Assembly: GCF_029201545.1 (NCBI RefSeq)
Contig: NZ_CP104007.1
Span: forward strand, 2,514,501 to 2,578,500
Direction of reading: 5' to 3'
DNA from: Devosia sp. FJ2-5-3
GTDB lineage: Bacteria; Pseudomonadota; Alphaproteobacteria; Rhizobiales; Devosiaceae
Length of the DNA: 64,000 nt
Part shown: one piece after another, positions 36,167 to 45,053 of the stretch
How the letters are laid out: each line of letters starts with the position of its first letter
How positions within the stretch are numbered: the first letter of the stretch is position 1
Translations under genes and position numbers: made by a program
The notes under the pieces: generated by a model
Databases searched by the model: none
What the model saw: the letters and a program-made list of their open reading frames with translations, nothing else
What the model was told of the DNA's origin: nothing

Positions 36167-37246
36167 GTGGGGAAGTCTGTGTCCGATCACGAGTTCGAAC
36201 GCGCTTTGGGCTATGCGAATTCGGCACTGGATTTGCTGAAGCGTAGCGGGATTCCGCCCTACCCCCAATTTTACGAGCTGCTCTATACCTATGCGACAGG
36301 GGTAAACCCTGCCCTGAACAGCCGGATCAATGCCATTTTCGCAAGCGGCCGCGCACCGACAGCGACGCTTGCCGAAACGCTCTACGAAGAATTCCTCCGC
36401 TCCGATGTCAACGATCGGATGTCCATCGTTTCGGAGCGGATGCATGTCCGCATCCAGGACGTGCACGACGCTATCGATACCGCGATGGCCACGGCCAATG
36501 CCTATTCCGGCTCATTGCAGTCGGCCCAGGGCGATCTGGAAAGGGTCATCGGACCGGAAGACCTGCGCAAACTGGCCAGCCGGCTTTTGTCCGAAACGCG
36601 GCGCATGCAGGACACCAATCGCACGCTTGAGCAAAAGCTCGAAGCCTCACGCGAGGATATAGCCGCGCTGCAGCGGGATCTGGACGATGTGCGGCGCGAG
36701 TCCATGCTGGACCCGCTCACCAAGATCGCCAATCGCAAGAGCTTTGACGACGGGCTGCGCGACGCGATTGCCGATGCAAGGCAAACCGGCAATCCGCTCT
36801 GCCTTGTCCTCGTCGATATCGATCACTTCAAATCGTTCAATGACCGTTTCGGTCACCAGACCGGTGACCAAGTGCTGCGCCTCGTAGCCATGACTCTCAA
36901 ATCCAACATAAAGGGCCGCGACATCGCGGCGCGATATGGAGGAGAGGAGTTCGTTGCCATCTTGCCGTCCACCGACCTCAATGGCGCGTGCATCGTCGCC
37001 GAGAACGTTCGTCAGGCCATCCACGCCAAGGAACTGCTCAAGCGCTCTACCAATGAGAAGCTTGGACGGATTACCGCATCTTTCGGCATTGCCCTGTTCC
37101 ACGCCGAAGACAGCGCCGGCTCTCTCATCGAGAGAGCAGATCGCTGCCTCTATGCCGCCAAGAATGCCGGCCGAAACCGCATCGTCACTGAAGAGACCTA
37201 TGAAGAGGTCCTCGAGCGCATCCGGTCCGGGGTTTCCGCCGCCTGA
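36167..37246 (+). CDS. GGDEF-domain diguanylate cyclase
   Basis: 359 residues from a GTG. Residues 1-170 are helical with no recognised sensor and end in a coiled coil (LEQKLEASREDIAALQRDLDD). Residues 175-345 are a GGDEF domain with DIDHFKSFND (217) and an intact GGEEF active site (258-262), so it should make c-di-GMP. At the inhibitory I-site position, RxxD is replaced by KGRD (249-252), so product inhibition may be weak. There are no membrane segments. It faces aroA across a 12-bp gap. Confidence 0.9.
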   Translation: MGKSVSDHEFERALGYANSALDLLKRSGIPPYPQFYELLYTYATGVNPALNSRINAIFASGRAPTATLAETLYEEFLRSDVNDRMSIVSERMHVRIQDVHDAIDTAMATANAYSGSLQSAQGDLERVIGPEDLRKLASRLLSETRRMQDTNRTLEQKLEASREDIAALQRDLDDVRRESMLDPLTKIANRKSFDDGLRDAIADARQTGNPLCLVLVDIDHFKSFNDRFGHQTGDQVLRLVAMTLKSNIKGRDIAARYGGEEFVAILPSTDLNGACIVAENVRQAIHAKELLKRSTNEKLGRITASFGIALFHAEDSAGSLIERADRCLYAAKNAGRNRIVTEETYEEVLERIRSGVSAA

Positions 37247-37258
37247 CTTCGGCCGCGA

Positions 37259-38539
37259 TCATTTCTCCGGGCGGAGCTGCACACCAAGACCCGCGAGCAT
37301 TTCCCAGTATTCTGGATAGGTTTTTCCGGTGCAGGCCGGATCCAGGATGACGATATTGGGCACCAGCAAGCCCGCCAGAGCAAAGCTCATGGCTATGCGG
37401 TGATCATGATAAGTTTCGATCTTGATCCGTGAATTCCGTCCCGACAGCTGGGAGGCAAGGGCAGGATCGGAGGCGACGACGAGATCGTCGCCCTCTTCGG
37501 TCGCGAGACCGGGAAGGACGCGATTGAGCTCATTGGCAACGGCGCGGATGCGGTCGGTTTCCTTTACGCGCAGATTGGCAATGCCGACGAAGCGCACCGG
37601 GCGGTTGTTGAAAGCCGCGACGACCGCCATGGTCGGAACCGCGTCCTGCATCTGCGAGCCGTCGATGATCTCGGGCATATTGGGGAAGGACGCGATGATC
37701 GCCTGCGCGGCAGCATCGGGCTGGGTGAAGGCGTCGGCCGACACGCCGAGGTCGATCTTGCCGCCCGTCAGCGCTTCGATGCCCCAAAGATAGGTGGCCG
37801 CGGACGCATCGGGCTCGATGTGGAAATCGGTAGCCTTATAGCCGGTCGGCTGGACCAGCCAGGCGCCTTCGCCATTCTCGGTGACATCGGCGCCAAAGGC
37901 GCGCATGGCGGCTATGGTGAGATCGACATAGCCGCGCGCGCCGATATCCTTGCCGGCCAGGGCAATCTCGATGGGGCCATCGCCGAAGGGGGCAGCCATC
38001 AGCAGGGCCGAGACGTACTGGCTGGAAAGCGATGCGTCGATCTCGACCCGGCCCTTGCCGAAGCGACCCGTGCCCCGGATGGTGACCGGCGGGCAGCCCG
38101 TTGGGCTCTCGGCGTCGATGCCGAGTTGCTTGAGAGCGTCCACCAGTGGGCGGATGGGACGGAGGCGCATGTCCTCGTCGCCGTCAACGATGACGGTGCC
38201 ATCGATGGTCGCGACGGCGGCCGTCAGGAAGCGCGTGGCCGTCCCGGCATTGCCGAGGGACAACGGCGCAGACGGTGCGCTCAGGCGGCCAAGGCTCGTG
38301 ACGAGGAAGCTCGTCGCATCCGGCTCGGTGATCTCGACGCCCATTTCCCGCAGCGCCTTGGCCATCAGTACCGTGTCCTTGCTCTTCAAGGCACCGGTCA
38401 GGCGGCTGGTGCCCTTCGCGAGGGCCGCGAGGAGCAAGGCGCGATTGGTGATCGACTTGCTGCCGGGCGGCGAAACGCGCCCCGAAAGCGGACGATTGGG
38501 CGGGACAATGGCGTAGGCGGGAGGGAGATCGTTTGGCAT
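37259..38539 (-). CDS. aroA: 3-phosphoshikimate 1-carboxyvinyltransferase (EPSP synthase)
   Basis: 426 residues. Motifs PPGSKSITNRALLLAALA (24), LGNAGTATRFLTA, SSQYVSALLMAAP, LRVKETDRI and the C-terminal DHRIAMSFALAGL identify AroA, which transfers enolpyruvate from PEP to shikimate-3-phosphate in aromatic amino acid synthesis. The glycine in LGNAGTA is retained, the form usually sensitive to glyphosate. It lies downstream of sufA, separated by a repeat-filled gap, so it probably has its own promoter. Confidence 0.95.
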   Translation of the reverse strand: MPNDLPPAYAIVPPNRPLSGRVSPPGSKSITNRALLLAALAKGTSRLTGALKSKDTVLMAKALREMGVEITEPDATSFLVTSLGRLSAPSAPLSLGNAGTATRFLTAAVATIDGTVIVDGDEDMRLRPIRPLVDALKQLGIDAESPTGCPPVTIRGTGRFGKGRVEIDASLSSQYVSALLMAAPFGDGPIEIALAGKDIGARGYVDLTIAAMRAFGADVTENGEGAWLVQPTGYKATDFHIEPDASAATYLWGIEALTGGKIDLGVSADAFTQPDAAAQAIIASFPNMPEIIDGSQMQDAVPTMAVVAAFNNRPVRFVGIANLRVKETDRIRAVANELNRVLPGLATEEGDDLVVASDPALASQLSGRNSRIKIETYHDHRIAMSFALAGLLVPNIVILDPACTGKTYPEYWEMLAGLGVQLRPEK

Positions 38540-38581
38540 GGTGTGGTGTTATGACAAACCGTGCCGGGAGGCAATTGGGGA

Positions 38582-38706
38582 GTTTCTTGGAGTACCCCCC
38601 ACCCAACCTCCCCCTGAAAGGGCGAGGGGTCTTTCCGTGGCTCACGGATATCGCGGCATACTCGATCGGTCCCTCCCCCTTCTTCAGGGGGAGGCTAGGA
38701 GGGGGT
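38582..38706. repeat. GC-rich palindromic repeat between sufA and aroA
   Basis: CCTCCCCCT (38672-38680) and AGGGGGAGG (38686-38694) enclose six bases, and a second related arm pair (AACCTCCCCCTGAAAGGGCGAGGGG) starts near 38606. CCGTGG/CCACGG-like symmetry lies between. It belongs to the same family as the elements near 29.2 and 40.8 kb. Confidence 0.75.
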
Positions 38707-38711
38707 AAAAA

Positions 38712-39092
38712 TCAGGCCCCTGCCCGGGCTTCGGCGAGCGCCTTGAGGTCTGCCGCGGCGAGCGTGACGCTTTCGCCGCAGCCGCAGGCGCCGGTCTGGT
38801 TGGGGTTCTTGAAGGTGAAGCTCGAGCCCATTTTCGACTGCTCGAAATCCATCACCGTGCCGAGGAGATACATGGTGGCCTTGGGGTCGACCCAGACATT
38901 GACGCCCTTGTCCTCGACATGGTCATCGCCCGCGATAGGGGCTTCGACATAATCCATGGTGTAGGAGACGCCGGCGCATCCGGCATTCTTGATGCCGACG
39001 CGCAGGCCCACGACGGGATTGTCCGAATCCTCGATGATCTCGGTGATGCGCTCGGCAGCGGCATCGGTCAGCGACATGATCTTGAAGGGCAT
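38712..39092 (-). CDS. sufA: Fe-S assembly A-type carrier, SufA/IscA/HesB family
   Basis: 126 residues. The three cluster-binding cysteines are present: C39 in NAGCAGVSY, and C103 and C105 in GACGCGES. A-type carriers receive clusters from the SufBCD scaffold and pass them to targets. I prefer the ATG at 39092, preceded by AAAGGTGG with eight bases between, to the GTG at 39104. It is the last gene of the SUF operon. Confidence 0.93.
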   Translation of the reverse strand: MPFKIMSLTDAAAERITEIIEDSDNPVVGLRVGIKNAGCAGVSYTMDYVEAPIAGDDHVEDKGVNVWVDPKATMYLLGTVMDFEQSKMGSSFTFKNPNQTGACGCGESVTLAAADLKALAEARAGA

Positions 39093-39147
39093 GGACAGGT
39101 CCACCTTTTATCGGCGTTTCACGATATATAAGACGAAACGCTTGGAA

Positions 39148-39552
39148 TTACCACCAGTTCAACGCGACCTGGGCTTCTTCGCTCATGCGGCTGGCGTCCC
39201 AGGGCGGATCGAAGACCATGTTGACGGTCACGTCCTGAATGCCCTCAACACCGCGAGCGGCGTTTTCGACCCAGCCGGGCATTTCGCCGGCCACCGGGCA
39301 GCCGGGAGCGGTCAGGGTCATGTCGATGGTGAGGTTGCGATTGTCGTCGAGATCGACCTTGTAGATCAGGCCGAGCTCATAGATATCCACCGGGATTTCG
39401 GGGTCGTATACGGTCTTCAGCGCGCCGATCAGCTCGGTGGTGATGCGTTCCACCTCGCCTTCAGGAAGGGTGGTTGGCATGGTCGGCGTGATGCGGACAT
39501 CTTCTGCCGCTGCGGCTGTTGTGTTGTCTTCTGTCATGTCAGTCTCGCTCAT
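39148..39552 (-). CDS. sufT: SUF-system maturation factor SufT (MIP18/DUF59)
   Basis: 134 residues. An unstructured N-terminus (1-30) is followed by the DUF59 domain: LKTVYDPEIPVDIYELGLIY, then TAPGCPVAGEMP with the conserved C85, and VFDPPWDASRM. SufT proteins help deliver Fe-S clusters to client proteins. Its ATG overlaps the sufS stop by 4 bp. Confidence 0.93.
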   Translation of the reverse strand: MSETDMTEDNTTAAAAEDVRITPTMPTTLPEGEVERITTELIGALKTVYDPEIPVDIYELGLIYKVDLDDNRNLTIDMTLTAPGCPVAGEMPGWVENAARGVEGIQDVTVNMVFDPPWDASRMSEEAQVALNWW

Positions 39553-40769
39553 GCGAAAAATTTCTGGGCGCGCTCAATGCCGTCGACCAGCGCATCCACA
39601 TCGTCCTTGCCGTTATATAGGGCGAGTGAGGCCCGACAGGTAGAGGTGACACCGAAACGTTTGAGCAGCGGCTGGGCGCAATGGGTGCCGGCACGAACGG
39701 CGATGCCGTAGCGGTCGAGGATGGTGGCAACGTCGTGGGCATGGGCCCCGGCGATCTCGAAGGAGAAGATGCCGCCCTTGCCGGGCGCGGTGCCGATCAT
39801 GCGCAGGGAATTGATCCGGCTCAGCTTTTCGCGGGCATATTCGGCAGTCTCGGCCTCATGGGCCTCGATGGCGTCGCGGTCGAGCGATTCCATGTAGTCG
39901 AGCGCGGCGCCGAGGCCGATGGCCTGCACGATGGGCGGCGTGCCGGCTTCGAATCGATGCGGCGGCTCGTTATATGTGACGGCCTCGAGGGTGACCGTCT
40001 CGATCATCTCGCCGCCGCCCTGATAGGGCTGCATTTCAGCCAGGAGATCGTATTTGCCGTAGAGCACACCGATGCCGGTGGGGCCGTAGAGCTTGTGGCC
40101 GGTCATGATGTAGAAATCGGCGTCGAGGTCGCGAACATCCACCTTGGTGTGAACAGCGCCCTGCGATCCGTCGATCAGGACCGGAATGCCCTTTGCGTGA
40201 GCAATCGCGATCAAGTCCTTGATCGGATTGATAGTTCCGAGCACGTTGGACATGTGGGTGATGGCGACGATGCGGGTCCTGGCGGTCAGCGCCTGCTCAA
40301 AGGCGGCGAGGTCCAGAGCGCCGTCATCGCCGACGTCGACCCATTTGATGATTGCGCCCTTGCGCTCGCGGTGGAAATGCCATGGCACGATATTGGAGTG
40401 GTGCTCCATAATCGTGGTGACGATCTCGTCGCCTTCGCGGATGCGCGGGCCGGCGAAGGACTGGGCGACGAGGTTGATCGCCTCGGTGGCCGAGCGGGTG
40501 AAGATGATTTCTTCGACGCGGCCGGCATTGAGAAAGCGACGAACGCTTTCGCGACCGCTCTCATAGGCCTCGGTGGCGCGATTGGCCAGCGTGTGCAAGC
40601 CCCGGTGAACATTGGCATATTCGTGCCGGAAGGCATAATCCATCCGGTCGAGGACCTGCACTGGCTTCTGGGCCGAGGCACCGCTGTCGAGATAGACGAG
40701 CCGGTTGCCATGGATAATCTCCGACAGGATCGGGAAATCGGCGCGGACTTTTTCGAGGTCGAAGGTCAT
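39549..40769 (-). CDS. sufS: Group II cysteine desulfurase SufS
   Basis: 406 residues, the normal SufS length. The start RADFPILSEIIHGNRLVYLDSGASAQKP, the PLP-lysine motif IMTGHKLYGPTGIGVLYGK and the C-terminal catalytic-cysteine region AVRAGTHCAQPLLKRFG are those of group II enzymes. It takes sulfur from L-cysteine for the SufBCD scaffold, normally with a SufE or SufU partner, which I do not see here. A repeat-filled gap of 166 bp separates it from sufD. Confidence 0.95.
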   Translation of the reverse strand: MTFDLEKVRADFPILSEIIHGNRLVYLDSGASAQKPVQVLDRMDYAFRHEYANVHRGLHTLANRATEAYESGRESVRRFLNAGRVEEIIFTRSATEAINLVAQSFAGPRIREGDEIVTTIMEHHSNIVPWHFHRERKGAIIKWVDVGDDGALDLAAFEQALTARTRIVAITHMSNVLGTINPIKDLIAIAHAKGIPVLIDGSQGAVHTKVDVRDLDADFYIMTGHKLYGPTGIGVLYGKYDLLAEMQPYQGGGEMIETVTLEAVTYNEPPHRFEAGTPPIVQAIGLGAALDYMESLDRDAIEAHEAETAEYAREKLSRINSLRMIGTAPGKGGIFSFEIAGAHAHDVATILDRYGIAVRAGTHCAQPLLKRFGVTSTCRASLALYNGKDDVDALVDGIERAQKFFA

Positions 40770-40798
40770 CTGCTGGCTCTCAATATTCTCAGTCGTCT

Positions 40799-40891
40799 CC
40801 CTCCCCGCCGCGGGGAGGGATCAAGGGGGGGTGAGAGCCACGATATCAGGGCTCTCGCACCCCCTCCCCGCCTCCCCCGTCAAGGGGGAGG
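40799..40891. repeat. Triple palindromic element between sufD and sufS
   Basis: Three hairpins in a row: CCCTCCCCG/CGGGGAGGG (40799-40819), GAGAGCC/GGCTCTC (40833-40856) and CCTCCCCC/GGGGGAGG (40871-40891). It lies inside the SUF operon and resembles the elements near 29.2 and 38.6 kb. It may uncouple expression of the distal genes. Confidence 0.75.
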
Positions 40892-40935
40892 TGCCGCGCT
40901 ATGCTGGTGGTCCCATCGAGTGGACCACCCGGGTC

Positions 40936-42147
40936 TTACTCGCCGCTCAGCAGCCAGCCGTCCACGACGCCGTTGAGGGCTTCGTTGAGCGCTTCATCCT
41001 CAACGGGATCAAGGACTTCGGCGATGAAGCCACGGACCAGCATGGTCTCGGCCTCGGCCTTGGGGATACCGCGGCTGACGAGGTAGAAGAGGCTGTCCTC
41101 GTCGATCTTGCCGCAGGTCGAGCCATGGCCGCAGACCACGTCGTCGGCGTAGATTTCCAGCTCCGGCTTGGAGAGGATCTGCGCCTCGTCGGAGAGCATC
41201 AGGCCCTGATGCATGAACTTGGCATCGGTCTTCTGAGCGTCGCGGGCGACGACCAGCTTGCCCTGAACCACGGCGGTGGAGCGGCCGCGGGTGATGGACT
41301 TGAACAGCGGCTGGGACGTGGTGTGCGGCACGGCGTGCAGCGTTTCCATCGTGATATCAGCGTGTTGCTCGCCAGTGACGAGGTTGAGACCGGTGACGTC
41401 GGCATGAGCCCCTGCCCCGTTCATCAGCGGATAGATGTTGGTCCGGCTGAGCTTGGAGCCAACATGGATGATCAAAGTGCGCAGCTGTGCGCCATCGGCG
41501 AGACGATACTCATTGGTCGCAAAGTGCGTGGTTTCAGAAGCACTTAGGTTGACTGTGATGTGGGTCACCTTGGCATTCTTGCCGAGGGCCACATAGGTGC
41601 CGTGATTACCGACATGGGCGGCGTCGGAGCCCGAGAAGGTCTCGAGGATGACGGCGGAACCCTCATCGGCGACGAAAACCTTAAGCGCATCAGAGACATG
41701 GGCGGCTTCGCCCTCAATGCGGCGATCAATCTGGATGACCGGATCGACACTGCCCTCAAGTGTTAGCGTCAGTGCCTCTTTTGCTAGCGCATTGCTAACG
41801 TTGACGAGCACATCATCGCGATTGGTGAGAACGCCACCCTGGGTCTTGCCGACGATGATGCCGGCGGGAGCGGTTGCCGCAGTCTGGACGACGCCATTGG
41901 CGATCATCAACTGGTAGGCGCCGGCCACGCGGAGCGCCGGGGCGCTGGCCTCATTGGCCGGTGCAGCCAGCGGCGGGATCGCCCCAAGAAGCGTCTTGAG
42001 ATCGGTATAGTGATAATTCTCGACGCGACGGGTCGGCAGGCCGGCCACATTGATGCGCTCGGCGACCTGTTCGGCGCCAAGGGATTTGAGCTGTTCGATC
42101 AGGGTGTGCTCGACCGGACCGAGACGGACGGGGAAACGGACGCTCAT
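40936..42147 (-). CDS. sufD: Fe-S cluster assembly protein SufD
   Basis: 403 residues. The N-terminal helical part (LPTRRVENYHYTDLKTLL near 40) and the long beta-helix core ending in ADDVVCGHGSTCGKIDEDSLFYLVSRGIP identify SufD, the partner of SufB in the SufBC2D scaffold. The conserved C-terminal histidine and cysteine region (CGHGST) is present. The start is 2 bp after the sufC stop. Confidence 0.95.
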   Translation of the reverse strand: MSVRFPVRLGPVEHTLIEQLKSLGAEQVAERINVAGLPTRRVENYHYTDLKTLLGAIPPLAAPANEASAPALRVAGAYQLMIANGVVQTAATAPAGIIVGKTQGGVLTNRDDVLVNVSNALAKEALTLTLEGSVDPVIQIDRRIEGEAAHVSDALKVFVADEGSAVILETFSGSDAAHVGNHGTYVALGKNAKVTHITVNLSASETTHFATNEYRLADGAQLRTLIIHVGSKLSRTNIYPLMNGAGAHADVTGLNLVTGEQHADITMETLHAVPHTTSQPLFKSITRGRSTAVVQGKLVVARDAQKTDAKFMHQGLMLSDEAQILSKPELEIYADDVVCGHGSTCGKIDEDSLFYLVSRGIPKAEAETMLVRGFIAEVLDPVEDEALNEALNGVVDGWLLSGE

Positions 42148-42149
42148 GG

Positions 42150-42911
42150 TCAGGCCGCCTGACCGTCGAAGTCTGCGTAACCCTTGGCTTCGAGCTGAAG
42201 GGCCAGATCCTTGTCACCGCTTTCGACGATACGACCATCGGCGAACACATGGACCACGTCGGGGACGATGTGGTTCAGGAGGCGCTGGTAGTGGGTGATG
42301 ACGAGCATGGAGCGCTGACCATCGCGGAGCGAATTGACGCCCTGGGAGACGACCTGCAACGCGTCGATGTCGAGACCGCTATCGGTTTCGTCGAGCACGG
42401 CCAGCGAGGGCTTGAGCAGCGCCATCTGCATGATCTCGGCGCGCTTCTTTTCGCCGCCGGAGAAGCCGACATTGAGCGGACGCTTGAGCATGGCGCTGTC
42501 GATGTTCAGCGCCGCACCGGCTTCCTTGACGAGACGCATGAATTCCGGAGTGGTCAGCTCGGCTTCGTCCCGCGCCTTGCGCTGGGCGTTCATGGCCGCC
42601 TTGAGGAAGGTCATGGTGGCGACGCCCGGGATCTCGATCGGGTACTGGAAAGCCAGGAACAGGCCGGCCGCAGCACGCTCGGCAGGCTCCATCTCAAGGA
42701 TGTTTTCGCCGTTAAGCAGGATCTCGCCCTCGGTAACCTCATAGTCTTCCTTGCCGGCCAGGACATAGGACAGCGTCGACTTGCCTGAGCCATTGCGGCC
42801 CATGATGGCGTGGACCTGGCCGGGCGGGATGATGAGGTTCACACCCTTGAGGATTTCGCGCTCCTCGATGCGGGCATGCAGATTGCGGATTTCAAGAACG
42901 GGAGTGGTCAT
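42150..42911 (-). CDS. sufC: Fe-S cluster assembly ATPase SufC
   Basis: 253 residues. Walker A GRNGSGKSTL, signature FSGGEKKRAEI and Walker B LAVLDETDSGLDIDAL are those of SufC, the ATPase of the SufBC2D complex. GGAGACC before the ATG at 42911 supports this start rather than an upstream in-frame ATG at 43007 that overlaps the cupin gene. Confidence 0.95.
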   Translation of the reverse strand: MTTPVLEIRNLHARIEEREILKGVNLIIPPGQVHAIMGRNGSGKSTLSYVLAGKEDYEVTEGEILLNGENILEMEPAERAAAGLFLAFQYPIEIPGVATMTFLKAAMNAQRKARDEAELTTPEFMRLVKEAGAALNIDSAMLKRPLNVGFSGGEKKRAEIMQMALLKPSLAVLDETDSGLDIDALQVVSQGVNSLRDGQRSMLVITHYQRLLNHIVPDVVHVFADGRIVESGDKDLALQLEAKGYADFDGQAA

Positions 42912-42951
42912 TTTTGGTCTCCAATTGCGGAAGGGGATTGCTGGCGGCGCC

Positions 42952-43455
42952 TCAGGCGCCCGGCTCGCCATCCCAATAGTCAAGGTTGTTCTGGCCTTCG
43001 CGGCCACAGTGGCGGAGGCGACGATCTGCCGAAGTGCGGCTCGTCACCTGGAATTTGCCCGAGTCAGGATATTCACAGACTTCGGTCTCGGCATTGTTGG
43101 CGATGCCCAGATATTTCAGCGTCACCGATCCGGTATTGAGGATCTGGTGAGCTGTGTCCGGGCCGCCGGTCGGCGCGCCAAGCACGTCGCCGGCCTTGAA
43201 CGAATAGCGCTCGGCGCCGAAGCGATAGGTCCCCTCGCCTTCCAGCACGATGAAGAGTTCCTCTTCGAGGTGATGGTTGTGGAAGGGACAGCTTGACTTG
43301 CCAGGCGGCACTTCGTTGTAGCTGATGCCAAGAGCGCGCAGACCGAGGAGCTTGCCGAACGAGGTGTCGGCAGACTTGTAAAGCTCCCCCTGCTCCCATG
43401 CGTCGAGCGCCAGGGAGGCAAGGGTCACAACCGGATTGCGCGTTTCGTTCGTCAT
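42952..43455 (-). CDS. Cupin-domain protein inside the SUF operon
   Basis: 167 residues with one cupin barrel: CPFHNHHLEEELFIVLEGEG supplies H59, H61 and E66 as likely metal ligands, and H103 (DTAHQI) the fourth. The C-terminal tail has cysteines (VCEY, LRHCGREG) and is unassigned. It starts one base after the sufB stop and precedes sufC, so it is co-translated with the scaffold genes. Its role is unknown; iron or thiol handling is a guess from context. Confidence 0.85.
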   Translation of the reverse strand: MTNETRNPVVTLASLALDAWEQGELYKSADTSFGKLLGLRALGISYNEVPPGKSSCPFHNHHLEEELFIVLEGEGTYRFGAERYSFKAGDVLGAPTGGPDTAHQILNTGSVTLKYLGIANNAETEVCEYPDSGKFQVTSRTSADRRLRHCGREGQNNLDYWDGEPGA

Positions 43456-43456
43456 C

Positions 43457-44986
43457 TTAGCCGACGCTGCCTTCGAGGCTGATCGAGATCAGCTTCTGGG
43501 TTTCGACCATGAATTCCATCGGCAGGTGCTGGAGCACGTCGCGAACGAAGCCGTTGACGATGAGAGCAACTGCCTCTTCTTCGTCGAGGCCCCGCTGCAT
43601 GCAATAGAACATCTGGTCGTCGGAGATCTTGGACGTGGTGGCTTCGTGCTCGAACACAGCCGTGCCGTTGCGGCTCTCGATATAGGGAACCGTGTGGGCG
43701 CCGCACTTGTCGCCGATGAGCAGCGAGTCGCACTGGGTGAAGTTGCGGGCGTTCTTGGCCTTGGCGTGGGCCGAGACCTGGCCACGATAGGTGTTGTCCG
43801 AGAAGCCGGCCGCGATACCCTTGGAGATGATGCGGCTGGACGTGTTCTTGCCCAGGTGGATCATCTTGGTGCCGCTATCGACCTGCTGGTAGCCGTTCGA
43901 AATGGCGATGGAGTAGAACTCGCCGCGCGAACCGTCGCCGCGCAGGATGCAGCTCGGATATTTCCAGGTGATGGCCGAACCGGTCTCAACCTGGGTCCAG
44001 GAGATGTGCGAATTGACGCCGCGGCAATCGCCACGCTTGGTGACGAAATTGTAGATGCCGCCCTTGCCGTCCTTGTCGCCCGGATACCAGTTCTGGACGG
44101 TGGAATACTTGATCTCGGCATTGTCGAGGGCGACGAGCTCGACCACGGCTGCGTGCAGCTGGTTCTCGTCGCGCATCGGCGCGGTGCAGCCTTCGAGATA
44201 GGACACGTAGCTGTCGTCATCGGCGATGATCAGCGTGCGCTCGAACTGGCCGGTGTTCTTCTCGTTGATGCGGAAATAGGTCGACAACTCCATCGGGCAG
44301 CGAACGCCCTTGGGGATGTAGACGAAGGAGCCATCTGTGAAGACGGCCGAATTCAGCGTCGCATAGTAATTGTCGGTCACCGGAACGACGGAGCCGATGT
44401 ACTTCTTGACCAGTTCCGGGTGCTCGCGCACGGCCTCGGAGATCGAGCAGAAGATGATGCCGTGCTTGGCCAGCTCTTCGCGGAAGGTGGTGACGACGGA
44501 CACCGAATCGAAGACCGCGTCGACGGCGACACCGGCGCCAAACGGGGTACCGACGGATTCGGCCGCGCCCTGAACGCCCGCGAGGATCGCCTGCTCCTTG
44601 AGCGGGATGCCGAGCTTTGCATAGGTGCGCAGCAGTTCGGGGTCGACTTCATCGAGGCTCTTGGGGCCGGTGAAGTTCTTGGGCGCCGAATAATAGCTGA
44701 TCGACTGGAAATCGATCTTTGGATAGTGGACCTTGGCCCAGTTGGGCTCTTCCATGGTCTGCCAGCGGCGGAACGCCTCGAGGCGCCACTCGAGCATCCA
44801 TTCGGGCTCTTCCTTCTTGGCAGAGATCAGCCGGACGGTGTCCTCGCTCAGTCCGACCGGAAACGTATCGGCTTCGATATCGGTTTCGAACCCATATTTG
44901 TACTTGTCGACGTCGAGCGCCAGAACCTGCTCGACCGTCTCCCGGTCAATCTCTTCCTTGAGCGTCGGAATATCGTAATCCGCCAT
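43457..44986 (-). CDS. sufB: Fe-S cluster assembly protein SufB
   Basis: 509 residues. Family blocks are present along its length: [66 protein letters not shown] and [17 protein letters not shown] near the C-terminus. SufB holds the nascent cluster in the SufBC2D scaffold. AAGGAG before the ATG at 44986 sets the start; the frame runs further upstream but overlaps the desulfurase gene. Confidence 0.96.
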   Translation of the reverse strand: MADYDIPTLKEEIDRETVEQVLALDVDKYKYGFETDIEADTFPVGLSEDTVRLISAKKEEPEWMLEWRLEAFRRWQTMEEPNWAKVHYPKIDFQSISYYSAPKNFTGPKSLDEVDPELLRTYAKLGIPLKEQAILAGVQGAAESVGTPFGAGVAVDAVFDSVSVVTTFREELAKHGIIFCSISEAVREHPELVKKYIGSVVPVTDNYYATLNSAVFTDGSFVYIPKGVRCPMELSTYFRINEKNTGQFERTLIIADDDSYVSYLEGCTAPMRDENQLHAAVVELVALDNAEIKYSTVQNWYPGDKDGKGGIYNFVTKRGDCRGVNSHISWTQVETGSAITWKYPSCILRGDGSRGEFYSIAISNGYQQVDSGTKMIHLGKNTSSRIISKGIAAGFSDNTYRGQVSAHAKAKNARNFTQCDSLLIGDKCGAHTVPYIESRNGTAVFEHEATTSKISDDQMFYCMQRGLDEEEAVALIVNGFVRDVLQHLPMEFMVETQKLISISLEGSVG

Positions 44987-45053
44987 CAGGCTTCTCCTTC
45001 TTGCCCCTCGGCGGGTCAAGGCCGCCGTGGACGATACATCTATCCGGCGACCG

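Noticed and set aside
38582..40891. CRISPR-like repeats
   Set aside because: The repeats are palindromic and irregularly spaced, without unique spacers of constant length.
39681..40976. 431-codon open frame on the plus strand
   Set aside because: Antisense to sufS and to the triple palindrome; no protein features.
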